DNA from: Isoetes taiwanensis
Lineage: Eukaryota > Streptophyta > Lycopodiopsida > Isoetales > Isoetaceae
DNA: 64,000 bases
NCBI GenBank assembly: GCA_021234155.1
Contig: JAJEKV010000065.1
Location: 4,149,594-4,213,593 of the forward strand
Reading direction: 5' to 3'
The position numbers and the translations under genes were made by a program. Under the pieces are notes generated by a model. The model had not been told where the DNA came from, searched no databases, and saw only the letters and a list, made by a program, of their open reading frames with translations. Below are positions 22,384-34,240 of the stretch, one piece after another (position 1 is the stretch's first letter; each line of letters begins with the position of its first letter).

Positions 22384-23689
22384 ATATCCTTTTTTCATTA
22401 TTTTTCTTTCCTTATTAATTTGGGTTTTTTTTGCATTTTTTATTCCTGACCATCGATCTCTGGAATATTTTGCATTTTATCCCAGATCAAAGGCCATTAC
22501 ATTTTTCATCGACAATCTACCTGCCACTTCCAATGGTTCAAAGTGACCATATGCTTGCAAGCCAAAAAAAAACCAAAAATCTCCAAACTGGAAAAAGCAA
22601 TGGTGCGTGGCCACGAACCCTTAACCAGGCATTTCGTCAGTCTACTCGGTCTTCAATCCCTGCCCCTTCAGTCCTTGCGCGGCTGAGCACGTCGAAATTT
22701 GCTCTGGCTCTCTCAAAATTTGCTCTGACTCTCTCTGGCCACTGACAACGATTTATTTCGGAGCAAACAGGCCATCGATATGTTTGATCTCAGCAAGAAA
22801 CTTCAGCTCTCAGCTCAAAATTCCCCGTTTCCTTTTCAGACTTGCAACTGGATGCCCCTTCAATTCTTGCCTCAAATTTTGCAGCAGGCCTCAAGCTTGG
22901 CAACGGCGATCACAGCCCTGTATTATCAGCAGCAGCAACAAGGCCGTCCCTGTATTCAGCCAGGCCTCTAGCAACTTCATCCGGAACCTCTGCCTGGAAC
23001 GCCGCCCCGCTTGGATCCCTTGCCGCCCCTACCGAAAGAAGAACGTGCATTCTTATCCTTCCATTCTGAAACCATGCATAGGAAAAAAAAAAAACCTCGC
23101 ATTCTAGATGGAACGCTCCCTTGACTGGTCAACAAGCAGCTTAAATCGCTCAAAAAATACACTTCAACTACGGTTTTGCATACAATACACCCCCCAAAAT
23201 CTAGGCAAAACCATGCGTGAAATACGCTCCCCAAATACCAAACGAAATAATTAGAAGCTTATACGTTCTGATTTGTTCTATTTTTCTTGCAAGTTGTCGT
23301 AGAATGTTGCATTGCATATAGTCCTCAAATTTCAGATAAAAGGAAATGCGATAAATATCTACTTATTTAAAATGTTTTTGCCATCACTGCTCACGCTGAT
23401 GTTCGCATTTTTCCGGCGCGAGTTTTGGAACCGGGAAATTTCTCGGTGGATGGCTATGACGTTACAGTGGTATGATGTTATGCAGCATGGCAGCCAAAAC
23501 TGTGGATAAAGCAGGGGGAGCACTTCAATTTCTACCTGCAACTCCAAACTCCCAACAAATACGTGCCCATCCATTTCCAGCTAAAATGATTAATCGTCGC
23601 AGGAGGAGCCAGTCGTTTATCCTCATGTATTCTTCAAATATTAAGGGTTTTTAGCTCTTTGTCTATTCTGCATTACATAGAAAGCCTTC
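22384..23689. other. Inter-arm spacer, left part, no gene recognised
   Basis: Three overlapping plus-strand frames at 22,780-23,110 are open for 60-107 codons, but only one can be real and none shows a known domain. The frame at 22,842-23,069 is Ala/Ser-rich and could be a decayed low-complexity coding exon. Confidence 0.3.
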
Positions 23690-26050
23690 CAGCCTGTCGT
23701 CACCCGCTACCTGATACAGGTCTCCCAATATGTAATAGTAGTGAACTCTACTCTGAGATACTTGCATGTTTGCATCACTTCCACATCTTGACCTTGGTAA
23801 GCGAAGCACAATTGTCTCTATTGCCTCAATTATGAAACTATGAGAACCTTAATTTGGGACAAATTGACAAGCATCCCAGTATTTTTGAAGAAAGTGCTCA
23901 AGGAATCCAGATGTTGTATACTTGATAGGATGTAGGCCAAGAGCCACACATCATTCGCATATATTAGCCGCTGGATGACATGGTGAGCAGCCCCCCCCCT
24001 CCCCCCGGCTCCCCAATCCTCCATGTTGTGCAAGCCAATCCTCAAGCTAATCATTGTACGACGCAAACATCATAGGAGAGAGTGGGATAATCCTTCCTGA
24101 GGGTGCCATTCGTGCAGAGCATGTTTCTTGTATATTGCATTGTGTAGTTCTTGGGAACTCCCAACTGCATCAGTCTGTCCCACAACTTTTCCCTAGAGAC
24201 CTTGTCGAAAGCTTTGCCAAATTCTACAAAGCAGCAATAGAAATCCTTGCTGTCTATTTTTGTTGTTCTCTATTAAGGAGCTCAATGTGAAGATGTAGTC
24301 TATAGTGGAATATTTAGGGCTAAAATCCCCTCTGTGCGAGTGCGAGTACTACGGAATAATTTTAAAGGCTAAATTTAGATATTTCGCAAAAGTACATTTT
24401 AAGAAAATGTTGGCTAAAGTAAATGGAAAAAATTGAGAAAAAAATAGTAATTTTAGCTTAACTTCATGCCTGCACAACCGTCGAGCTCTTTAGCCAAATG
24501 ATAGATAGTAAAAAGAGTGAAATTTTTAACGTTTAGATAAACCATAGAAACTTTGGAATGCGTTTTTGGGGTTGTTTAGCTAAGTAATTCTAGTTCTCAA
24601 AAAATATATGATCAGTAATTTATTCTTTAACATGCATGGAATAATTTGATAGCTAAACTTAGGTAGCTGGCATAATTTTTTTAAAGACAAAGTAAATAAA
24701 CACAATTGGAAAAAAAGTATGTAAATTTTAGCTTAATACTTTTCTTCGACCATGCTACAGAAATTTTTGATGTGAATTTTGGATTCGTTCAGCCAACACT
24801 AGAAAGTATGAGAGGGAAAATTTGTGGAGTAGCTAAAGCATAAAAAGTATTGGGATTAGTTTCGGGCAAGTTTAGCTAAAGTCATTATAGCTAAGAAATA
24901 TATGATTAGTAATTCATTTCCTGGCATGCACCTCTGGTTCGTCTGCCCATGCCATCAATTACTGCTCAGGTATACGGGCCAGCAATTTCGTCAACAATGA
25001 ACTGGCCATTATTCTGCGGTAGTTAGTAGGGCAATATGGAGCTCATGCTTTATGTATTGGAACAACTCGGCTGACGGTCCATTATGAGGAGAACTCTTTC
25101 GAAAAGGGCTCTATTAAATGAACTGGTAAGGACAGGGTAGTCCAGCCCATTTCCACAGTTCTACATGCATGCCATCTAGATCAGTTGCCTTGCTATTTCC
25201 GAGACTTTGAAGCCTTTGATGACATTCGCCTATGTTATAACCAGTGTTGGGTCGAGTTGTATTGGCACATCTCACATTCTGTTAGGATTGTAAAGCTGCA
25301 TCAAGTAGCTTTGACTGTCCTTGAGGAATATTTCCGGTAGGTTGCATTGGTCACTAAACTCTCTCCTCCAAAATGTCTTGGTGTGACGATCAAGGAGGTA
25401 GAACATTTCTTGCTGATGTTCTGCCATATTTGCCTTCTTGCCCTTGAAGAAGGTTTTGTAGTGTTTGATCACCTGCAACCTAAGGATGGGCTCAGTCACC
25501 AGCCTAAGCTGACACTTAAGCTCCTTGCACTTAGAATCAAACCATCAGTTCTGACACGAAGTCCTTGCGTCATCTTCCAAAGCATTATTTTGCAGCACTA
25601 AGGACTTTGACCAACTGGTAAGTTTGTTGCTACAAGTTGGGAAGATGCAGAATTCCCCCAAACTCTTCTATTAGCAGCTGGGCATAAAGACTATGTATGG
25701 TCGTAATATAGACAAAGTTAAGGCATGTGGGAGTTAGCTTAGTTAGTGGATCTGCACAAACTGCCAAGTTACCTCCAAAAAGATAGATAAAAAGATAGAT
25801 TGGTGATCTGAATAATACCTCATCATCCCTGTTGTTTGTTCCCACTTGCAGATGTTTGATAAGGTGCAAGTCTTGGTCTCCCACAAACACATATCGATGG
25901 CACTGGATTCGCCCCCCTAATTTTTCTATCTACAAGTGTAATCTTGGAGCTACAAGTGTAATCTTGGAGAATGGTCATTATGTGAGACCATTGCAAATGA
26001 GCAAGTTGAAGATGTTGCTCATCGAAGCTCTTGCAATGACAAAGCAAAGA
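23690..26050 (-). mobile_element. Decayed non-LTR retrotransposon (LINE), family shared with 39.5-42.4 kb
   Basis: Minus-strand pieces appear in LINE order. Endonuclease C-terminal part lies at 26,050-25,630 (GTNNRDDEVLF). Linker is near 25,499-25,272 (EMFYLLDRHTKTFWRREF). RT fragments follow: FGKAFDKVSREKLWDRLMQL (about 24,255-24,185) and RLIYANDVWLLAY (about 23,980-23,935, degraded YxDD box), then LVNLSQIKVLI. Each matches the copy at 39,502-42,350 (GTTNRDEEID, EMFYLLERHPGTFWRRV, FVKAFDTVPREKLWARLQQL). It is heavily frameshifted, broken by an AT-rich insert at 24,330-24,930, and lies between the two SMR arms. Confidence 0.85.
24330..24930. repeat. AT-rich insertion with internal duplication inside the LINE
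   Basis: Similarity to the LINE stops near 24,330 and resumes near 24,930. Inside, 'aaatatatgatcagtaattt' at about 24,601 recurs as 'aaatatatgattagtaattc' at about 24,898. 'tttagctaa'-type words recur throughout, so the insert is itself a ~300-bp tandem duplication. No clear terminal inverted repeats or target duplication seen. Confidence 0.55.
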
Positions 26051-26334
26051 GTGGAGCCTTACACATAACTTTTTTGTGGACTAGATTTGACAGGTGAAAG
26101 GAAAGCAAGAGTCATGTTGCATGGCGAGCTTGAACGATTAATTCATTTATTAATGCTAGGAATTGAAACTTGTCTAGTGAAGAGATTATTTGCATTTGAG
26201 TATATGGAACAAAAAAAAAAGGATATTTGCTCTATACATTGATATACAGAATTGGATCATTTGAGATAATTTTATCCAACAAACATGAACAACTGAGTGA
26301 GTTTTTCCTCTGTTCTTCTTTGGCACGCTAAAAA

Positions 26335-27318
26335 CCACATTTTCTGTCAACAATGGCATTCGAAAACTACAACCAGAGGGAGAATCAACCAAGAAGCGAC
26401 GGATTGAATTACAGTATACAAATTTCTTTACTCTTTCAATTCAATTTAGAGCTTCCGCACTGGTTTACAACACGTAAAACAGATTGTGAAAAAACAAAAT
26501 CTTTACAGGATAAACTCTGCAGACCGGAAGATAGAAACGCCCAAAATTTTGCAATTCGTCTTGCATTTGGGTCATGTGCTTAATGATCACAGTAAAAGAA
26601 TGGAGGTGCCCAGCAGAAGCAAATGCTTGGGCGACCGAGTTAAAAGGCAAAACCTGCAATTTCGATTCAAAGCCCTGCTCGGGAAAAAAAATCCTCCAAA
26701 TCTGGAGCATTAAAAAACTCTGCACTGCGAATTAGCCTCTTTTGCCTCACAGGCCGGCGCTTGCAGGGAGCCGGAGGGCAAACCAATGCATCAGAGAACC
26801 CATTTTGTTTCTCCTTCTTGGGCGTTTTACAGCAATCCGGCTGATTTTCTGAATTATTCTGGAACAAACTTAAAATCGAAATCCCCTTCACTTTCATTTC
26901 CTCTTCATCGCCAATTTCTTTCAATCCTTTTGTGCATGCTATTCTTCTTGCGGCCTTCAACACACAGGAAGGGGCCATGGGACGAAATCAAATACAGTCA
27001 ATTGGTCTTCAAATCGTGAAAAATCTGCGCCCAAAAAAAAACCAAAGTTGGCAAATTACGATCGGATCATTTTCGAAAAGGATTTGGAGGAGGAGATCCT
27101 CGGAAACAAGCTATAAGAAAGCCAGAAAGGGTGTTCTGAAACAAATGGAAAACCGGATGTTTTGAAGGCGATATTGAAATGGTCGGAAATTATAGATGGA
27201 GGCTTCACGTGGGCCGGCCAATTGGGGCCTGCCACGTGGCCCAGACCACCTGAAACTCCTAATATGGTTTGAGATGAAAAAAGAAAGTGAGCTCCCGCCC
27301 TCCATATTTTTCTAAGTA
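26335..27318 (-). repeat. Arm B of the ~1-kb inverted duplication
   Basis: Reverse complement of arm A (21,405-22,383). It contains SMR copy B with the same 5' leader and 3'UTR. See arm A for shared landmarks. Confidence 0.85.
26667..26978 (-). CDS. SMR: SIAMESE-related (SMR) CDK inhibitor-like, copy B
   Basis: A 103-codon single-exon frame on the minus strand with the family motifs CCKTPKKEK, CPPAPCKRRPVRQKR and EFFNAPDLEDFF, ending DLEDFFSRAGL. Compared with copy A it keeps CPPAP, the usual SMR wording, and stops right after the last motif, as is normal in the family. This copy is therefore more likely the ancestral-type, functional reading frame. Differences from A within the coding part are mostly substitutions plus small in-frame indels. 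The two genes point away from each other's spacer side as mirror images. Confidence 0.8.
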   Translation of the reverse strand: MAPSCVLKAARRIACTKGLKEIGDEEEMKVKGISILSLFQNNSENQPDCCKTPKKEKQNGFSDALVCPPAPCKRRPVRQKRLIRSAEFFNAPDLEDFFSRAGL

Positions 27319-28079
27319 AAGTAACATTTGATCTCACATTGAACAGCCTTTGGAAACAAATAAAGTAAAATTCCTAAGTAAAGTAATATTTGTACATTAA
27401 CATTTCCCTTCTAAGTAAAGAAACATTTGTTCTAAGTCTTAACATCAAACATCCTCTCTTGCCAAATGCATTCCAATATGTGAAAGGAATTCTTGAACCT
27501 CGATTCGCTTCACACCTCTTTGGAACTTGGATACACTACAAACATTTGACCTTGGATTCATTGGAACATTGTACCTAAAGCCATTACAAAATGTGTTGCC
27601 CTAACATGCTCGTCAAGTCCTTCCTTGCGTTAGCATCCCATCTGTTCTTATAACATCCTCCACAACTATTTCAAGTCTGATACCATTCTGGGACAAAATT
27701 TGGACTATAGATTCATTAAAAATTTGGACTATAGATTCATTATTGCCCTTCTAATGCCATTACATTAGTTAAAGGCGAAATTGCACTTGCGTCTAAGCGG
27801 GGAAACAACCAGAATGCATTAAGTCACTGCACATGCAAAATATACTACTGCTTTCCAGACAATACAAGTTTTACTAGGTTGTCCTTTCACATAGGAAGTC
27901 ATAATCATCTTATCAGAGTTGAGGAGTCAAGATAGAGTATGCATGTGGTCAAGGTAATTCTGAACACTAGAGGTGCAAATACACCAACTATGAAAGGAGG
28001 CCAAGAAACACAACACGATCTTGCAATGGACTTTATGAACAATGTGTTTCTGAAGAGGACATCAGACTTTCCAAACAAT
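27319..28079. other. No gene recognised
   Basis: Mixed AT-rich sequence with short local duplications, for example 'atttggactatagattcatt' twice near 27,710 and 27,727. No supportable coding region. Confidence 0.4.
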
Positions 28080-29980
28080 GGAATCTGCGGGTGTGGATGA
28101 ATACCTTCGAAAACTAGAACCATTGAGTAATCAACGGATGTATTGTATTGATTTTCTTCCTGATTCACATCCTAGATCTAGAAAGGGCATTTATCATAAA
28201 CATTTTACTATTTTAGATTATCAAGATAGATTCACAAAACGAAGGCTCAGAACAAAAAAAGTAGAGGAATTTTCTCAGAAAACAACATAGTGGTTACCAG
28301 TGCTTTCATGTTTCCTTTTTTCCTTATCAATTACATGATAATGAGAATGAAAGATAGTACATATTCAAGATGTCCACCGTTGGACTTGTTTAGGGGTCAA
28401 CTTAGTAAATAGGATGTGTCCAGGCAGAGATTTGCAACATAGTTGGGTTCATTTTCACCATGTCAAACATATTCCCTCTTGGACAACCTTAGAGTGTCAT
28501 GTCTATAATCCAAAGTAAGTGTGTTTTATTTTATTCTTCCACAATTCAAGTGACAATTGTATTATTGTAGGATAAGATCTCTAAACTATTGCCCATGACA
28601 TGAGAACTAAAGATTACATTGCATAGAGTTTATTTTGGGAAAAACTAAATAAGGTGATGTAGAGCTAAGATTATCCAGTAGCTGAACTTAGGAAATTCAT
28701 GGCCAATGAAGTGCATGCTAACTGGACAGCAGTATGAGATGTGTTCAACAATGGTCAGGAGATATTAGGTGGAAAGCGCTCAAGTCAATTTCATTTCGAG
28801 CAGTGCTTGCAATGATATACAAATCAATACATATATAAGGCCTACAGTTTTTGGCATCTGGACCTATGTTGAAAATGGACGAATGTAGAGACTATTGAAA
28901 TTGCCGAACATATTTATCATGAAATTATTGATTGGTGGCTTGGAAAAGCCAACGAGGTAGACATCAAGCACTTATATTAGTGGTTGTTGATTGTTGTACC
29001 TCCTGCTATAGTGTTATCTCCCGCTGCATTGTCTACTCTTCCATCTCAAGAGCCCTCTCATGATATTGTGCCGTTTAGTATGCCTAGCAATGTCTCGAAT
29101 GATATGGATGTGATAATTTATCACAATCTTTGCAGATTCCTAAGCCTATAATGGAGCATGGTGATGGTTGGAGAATAGTTACGCTCAAGAAGACAACTAG
29201 AAAGAAGCGATCTTCAGTAGTCATGGGTAAGTTAGAGGATAGTCACTTGAAGCATGAAAAGGTAGCCAGCATTATATTGCGTTTAAGAATTGATGACTGA
29301 ATGAGAAGTATAATAGATTTTGATCATCCACAAATTAGAGTCATAGAAGTAGATATTCATAAGGCTAGTTGGGCTTTGAGGACACTTGCCGAAAGTGATG
29401 TGAAATGTATGGGTAGAGCTTCCAAAACTTGAAATAAATGTCAAACACATATTAACATGGTGACTAAATCCACCGTTGCTCCTTCTTTTTATGGAGACAT
29501 TGAAATGGGGAGCAGGAATATGATGTGGTTTTGTTCAACCAATGTGGCAGTACACATGGTATCCTGATTGTAGTATTGTCGGTGCTCCTTGCAGACCTGG
29601 TACTTGGCCACTAGATACATGAGTCAACATAAAGGATGAAGAATTGTAGGTGTTGATGAGTAGCGAATTGAGGTGAGAGGGCATCTATATGCAATCAGTA
29701 TTCCACTGCCATTTCTTCGAACCTCCAAGAAGTAGCTTTGTTAGAGTTAGAAATGGAAGGCATGCCAATAAAAGGGATAGATTGAATAATGATGAAGATG
29801 TGAATTTAGAACAAAGTTATGATATGGAAGCAGAAGTAGTTAGTAAACAAGTGAGTATAAGTGGGAAACATATAATTTATGAGCTTAGAAGGGATACAGA
29901 GGTTAGTGCACACCCCAAAATGCAATTGTCTAGAATTTATGAAACATGATTGCAATGGTAGATTCCTACTCTGCAACCAT
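28080..29980 (+). pseudogene. Decayed coding-like region, unknown family
   Basis: Several plus-strand stretches read open for 40-90 codons with protein-like composition: 28,078-28,290 (ILDYQDRFTKRRLRTKK), about 28,660-28,970, about 29,150-29,300 (GWRIVTLKKTTRKKRSS) and 29,689-29,949. They are separated by stops and frame changes. No domain was recognised; an old transposon polyprotein or gene is possible. Treat as unclassified. Confidence 0.25.
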
Positions 29981-30584
29981 ATGTGCTAGGTCTACAACAA
30001 CATATTGGGACATAATCCAAAACACAAAAGGGAGATGATTTAGGTAGTAAAGATGGATGCTACACTGGTAATGTTTTTAGGTGTCAAATGAATTCTTTGA
30101 AAGTAATTGTTATTGGGTGTCTAACAAGTAGTAGACATCATCAAATTTTGGTGCAAATTGATTAAGATATTATTACTATCTTAACATATATAATTATTAG
30201 AGGGTGCTTCTATGATCATGACACGTTAGCATTTTTGGTGCGCAACACTTCTATTGCATTTTTTTCGACACGTTGCATTCAGCGAAACAGAGTAATCTGT
30301 TATTAAGCGGCATGGCAGAAGATCCGGCAGCAGCTCCTCTCTGTTACCTCTGATTGGTTTGATTTTTTTCTCTATGCAATGGGGGCATTAGGGTATGGCA
30401 GAAAACAGATCAAGCAGTGGCAGATGAATGAATCGGGCTAATGGCAGAAAGAAGGTAAACGATGGCGGCTGTTGGATATGATCTTTCTTTCTTTTTTCTC
30501 TCTTGCAGATACGGCGATGGCGACGGCTTCCGGAATCTGCTGCAATATCCATCTTCCTCTTTTCTTTAATCTCTGCAGGTTCCG
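29981..30584. other. No gene recognised
   Basis: AT-rich to mixed sequence without a supportable feature. Confidence 0.35.
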
Positions 30585-31085
30585 ATGAAGGCAGCTAATA
30601 GGGTAGGTTCCAGCAATAAATATGCCCTTAGGAATTGTGCACTACTTTCCCTCCTGAGTTTGCACGGTGAAATTGCCATGGCAATGTCTCATGAGCATAT
30701 CTAGAGAAGGGTGGAGATGCAATGCTTCCTTCATGCTTCTATGCAAGGAATACATCTCATACGAGCTTTATAATCTACTTTGTGCCATGATGATTTAGCA
30801 CGGTCCTCTGTTCTTCTACAGTTGCGTATCACAGTATTGCTTGTGCTTCATGAGGTATGCTCCAGTCCAAGCTGAAGTGATAGAACTGGTATGTTGCCCA
30901 GCAAATAGTGCAAACAATCCTGTGCATTCAGCTTCTGTAGTTAAGCGCCCAGTACACTCGTATTTCGAGTCAATGAATGCTTGCATGCAGCATATCAGAC
31001 TCTGAATGACCTGAAGCTCTCATGTTCTGGATGATTCTTACAAATACATCTGCTAATTCTTTACGAGCTCTATCGCTCTCCCATT
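30585..31085 (-). pseudogene. CYP51: CYP51 (obtusifoliol 14-alpha-demethylase) fragment
   Basis: Minus-strand remnants match plant CYP51, the ER-bound P450 of sterol biosynthesis, in order: DRARKELADVFVRIIQ, SESDMLH, IDSKYECTGRLTTEAECTG, LFAGQHTSSITSAWTGAYLM (I-helix with the substrate-binding AGQHTSS), SLHRSMKEALHLHP (K-helix region) and CTIPKGIFIAGTYPIS. Frames change at least three times and stops occur, so it is non-functional. It covers only about 150 residues of a protein of roughly 490; the haem-binding Cys loop and N-terminal anchor are absent. A degenerate minisatellite borders its upstream end. Confidence 0.9.
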
Positions 31086-31099
31086 GTGCTGGTTATTGG

Positions 31100-31266
31100 A
31101 ATTTGTAGACAGATCGAGAAGGTATAAATGTATGTGTAGACAAATTGACAAGGTGGAAACCTGTAGACAGATTATGTTGGTCATGCCAGATTGTGCTGGT
31201 CATGGGTAGACAGAGTGTAGATTGTGTAGAGAGATTGAGAAGGTGTAAATGTGTAGACAGATTCCT
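31100..31266 (+). repeat. Degenerate minisatellite (tgtagacagattgagaaggtg)
   Basis: 'gtagacaga' or 'gtagacaaa' words followed by 'gagaaggt' or 'acaaggt' recur about six times with irregular 25-45-bp spacing. It directly abuts the CYP51 remnant. Confidence 0.6.
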
Positions 31267-32519
31267 TGATGGTGCTCTTGATCAGTGGTTTTTTCGTAAA
31301 CGCAGTTTTTCCTTGAGCTGTAATGTAAGGTTCAAAATTGCACTTGGAATTGCCAAGGCATGGCATAGGATGCAACAGTTTCTTGATATTGTCACAATGG
31401 ACATATCTTGATTTGCAACAGTTTCACTGCTCGTTTGTAGTAGTTGTATGATGCATGTGGGGTTGGGCAATTGTGTTGTGTAGCTGGTTGGTGTGTGCAT
31501 ACACTGGCATGGGTGTCATGCATCTTATTTGCTATTGGTTGCAGGATGTGGCTCAACAAGAGTTTATGCATTTTATGTAATATGAAGCCCTGTGAAATAC
31601 TCCATGTAGACTATTTGGTGGAAGTATTCTTGTGCATGGGTAGGGTTTTAGAGTCATAAGATGGGTACATGCAGTACATCTAATATCAGGCTCATAAATC
31701 ATGGGATTTCAGGCTCTTTTTTAAGTGATTTTAATGCTCGGCCAGACTGTATGATCGAGCTAGCTGGTGCCATCCCTAGGCTTCATTCAGAGCTTTTAAG
31801 TGTTACTTATGTCGGGACTACATTTTTTCTCTATGCTTTTGCAATTGATGTGCAATAGATCTTGCTTGGGATGATTTGGAGATCGAAAGTGAAATCTATG
31901 TATATCTGCTGCCTAATCCCCTGGTGCTTTGCAAATATGCTTTCACGTGTTAAATGCATTACATGCGATAAAATAAATCACGAAATGATGGAAATCAACG
32001 GTTTATTGATTGCCGGATGCCTTGGCTTCTATAATTATGGTTTGCTCGTGACGCAATGCAAGTTCTAGGCTCTCATGTTTCTTGATCTAGAGCAAGGACT
32101 GGAGTTGATTGCATGATAGTTGCTTTATTCTCAAGTAGATTGGACTTAATCCTCTGGGCACAAAACAAGCGGCAATAATGCAGGTTCAACTCCTGCATGT
32201 TCTCTCGCACCTCAAGCAGGTCCAGAACTGAGATCTATTCGACTCATCACAAAAGTTCTTTTGCAGCGGGTTGGCAAAAAAGTAATGCATGCCAAAAATT
32301 TAGATGCGCAATATTGCCCGTCCAAAAATTTAATGCATGTCAAAAGCCGCATCAGAAGACAATAGGCAGCATGATATGATATATTTGGTGCTTGTTTTAT
32401 CCACATGGCAAGTTATTTTTAGCCTATGCTAAAAAAAGTTTGGGTTTGGGCACAAGTGCGGTTCCACCCTAAAATAAAGAAGACATGAACAAATGACTTA
32501 AAGCATGCTCATAAATGTC
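31267..32519. other. No gene recognised
   Basis: Several 60-88-codon frames, none with a known domain. A tRNA T-arm-like word near 32,182 ('gcaggttcaactcctgc') lacks the rest of a tRNA. Confidence 0.35.
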
Positions 32520-33143
32520 TATAATTCTTGATACCACTACATGAATTAAACGGAATCTCAACTTCAACTATAAGTAGACAATTTCAATTCCACCAGAGTG
32601 TCAAGGTACTATTGATGGACTCCCAGTAGCATAGCTGGGGTTTTTTTATTATGGATCAAGAAATCTATTATTTGAGTAAAAGTTACATGACAATATAGCA
32701 AGTAAACACCCACTTGCAGAAGCCTCTTTTTTTTTTTTTTTTTTTTTTTTTGAGGGAGGTTGGGGGGTGCCTACAATCTTGACACCACTACATGAATTAA
32801 ACGGAATCTCAACTTCAACTATAAGTAGACAATTTCAAGTCCACCAAAGTGTAAGGTAGTATTGATGAACTGATAGTAGCATAGCTGAGGTTTTTTTATT
32901 ATGGATCAAGAAATCTATTATTTGATTAAAAGTTACATGACAATATAGCAAGTAGACACCCTATCGCAGAAGTTTTCTTTTTCTTTTTCTTTTTCTTTTT
33001 CTTTTTCTTTTTCTTTTTCTTTTTCTTTTTCTTTTTCTTTTTCTTTTTTTTTCTTTTTCTTTTTCTTTTTCTTTTTCTTTTTCTTTTTCTTTTTCTTTTT
33101 CTTTTTCTTTTTCTTTTTCTTTTTCTTTTTCTTTTTCTTTTTC

Positions 33144-33174
<31 letters not shown>

Positions 33175-33190
33175 TTTTGGGGGGGGCCTA
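32520..33190 (+). repeat. ~250-bp tandem duplication with divergent T-rich ends
   Basis: The block starting 'accactacatgaattaaacg' at 32,533 recurs at 32,783. About 200 bp are nearly identical, including 'catagctggggttttttt'/'catagctgaggttttttt' and 'caatatagcaagta'. Unit 1 ends in a run of about 24 T at 32,727-32,750 followed by a G run. Unit 2 ends in a ~205-bp CTTTTT expansion followed by a G run. The start of a third unit ('gggcctaca') follows at ~33,180. Confidence 0.9.
32973..33178 (+). repeat. (CTTTTT)n hexanucleotide microsatellite
   Basis: About 33 nearly perfect CTTTTT units with two homopolymer-T interruptions near 33,045 and 33,150. It occupies the position where the adjacent duplicate unit has only a plain T run. 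Confidence 0.95.
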
Positions 33191-34075
33191 CAAAGTCAAC
33201 CTATGACTCTTTAATACATGTTATTAAGGACCCCTAGCCACTAGCAAGAGCATTTACCAAGTTTGAGAATGTACCTATTCTGCTAATAAATGTACCAAAT
33301 TCTAGTCATCTAATTGGCACCTAGTGTATTGCAATCCTTTTCTAGGACCAGCTCCTATAACTTTGATATAAAATTCATGTTTCTTTTTGTTTCATTGGGA
33401 TTAGTAATGTTTCAACAACTTCATTGCGAGGAGTATCTTATACTTTTTAGAATAGAATAGAATAGAATAGAATAATTTTTATCTTAGAATGATCAATATA
33501 TAGTCTATGAAATTTCATTGTCTCATTTGCATAATACTTTAAATTTACTGCAACAATATAGAAGAAATAATAATTTGCTTGAAGCATTAAACCCCCTAAA
33601 ATCAGTATAAGATATGTGATAACACATAAAAAAGTTCGTGTCCAGGTTTGTCCAAGAAATGCCAAAAAACCATATGAATCCCCTCAATCCAAAGTTTTTC
33701 TTTCTCAAGCCAATTGAATGGTGTTACATAACATGTTCTTATACACAAAGGCTTAGCATTCCAAGCCTTAACCATATATTATTCCTATCAATGACACATA
33801 TTTCATATACATTGTGATGCAGCTAATCGCATCGATCCGAGCCATCGGATCGCCATTCTGGGGAGGGACGAGCCACTATATGAGGCTCTTTCCCCTTCAG
33901 CACCGGTTATCGGCGTCTTCTCACGGCCCGGACTTCCTTCCTTCTCCGAGCTTCCCCCCTTCCGCTTTCGAGGGGGACCGCGTCATTTCATGTTGTTCAC
34001 TTTGTATTTACTATAATAATGTTTTTTGCATCACTATCATGTCATTTTTCATATGTTGTTTTTATTTCCACCTTG
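33191..34075. other. No gene; includes an (AGAAT)n run
   Basis: Positions 33,451-33,476 hold about five AGAAT units. Read on the minus strand the word 'gataaaa' precedes an ATTCT tail, as at the 3' end of the SINE at 39,144-39,283, so this may be a severely truncated SINE tail. Around 33,820-33,980 is a GC-rich patch with an imperfect palindrome (gatccgagccatcggatc). No coding region supported. Confidence 0.4.
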
Positions 34076-34240
34076 AGGGTGATGCTACTGGGTGATGCTA
34101 TTTTTTTCCACCTTGAGGGTGATGCTATTTTTTCCACCTTGAGGGTGATGCTATTTATTTCCACCTTGAGGGTGACGCATACTTAATTTCCACCCGCTGG
34201 GTGATGCTTTTTCACCTTCTGGGTGCTGATTTTTATGTTG
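34076..34240 (+). repeat. ~31-bp minisatellite with palindromic core
   Basis: About six units of the type 'ttccaccttgagggtgatgc', each with a self-complementary core (CACC...GGTG). The units become shorter and diverge at the right end ('ttccacccgctgggtgatgc', 'caccttctgggtgctg'). Confidence 0.85.

Noticed and set aside
22780-23110. Overlapping plus-strand frames in the inter-arm spacer
   Set aside because: Open in all three frames with Ser/Ala/Gln-rich composition and no domain; no basis for choosing a gene.
32150-32210. T-arm-like GCAGGTTCAACTCCTGC
   Set aside because: Rest of a tRNA cloverleaf is missing, so not called as a tRNA.
32973-33178. Regular short repeats that might suggest a CRISPR-like array
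   Set aside because: A plain hexanucleotide microsatellite without spacers, in eukaryotic DNA.
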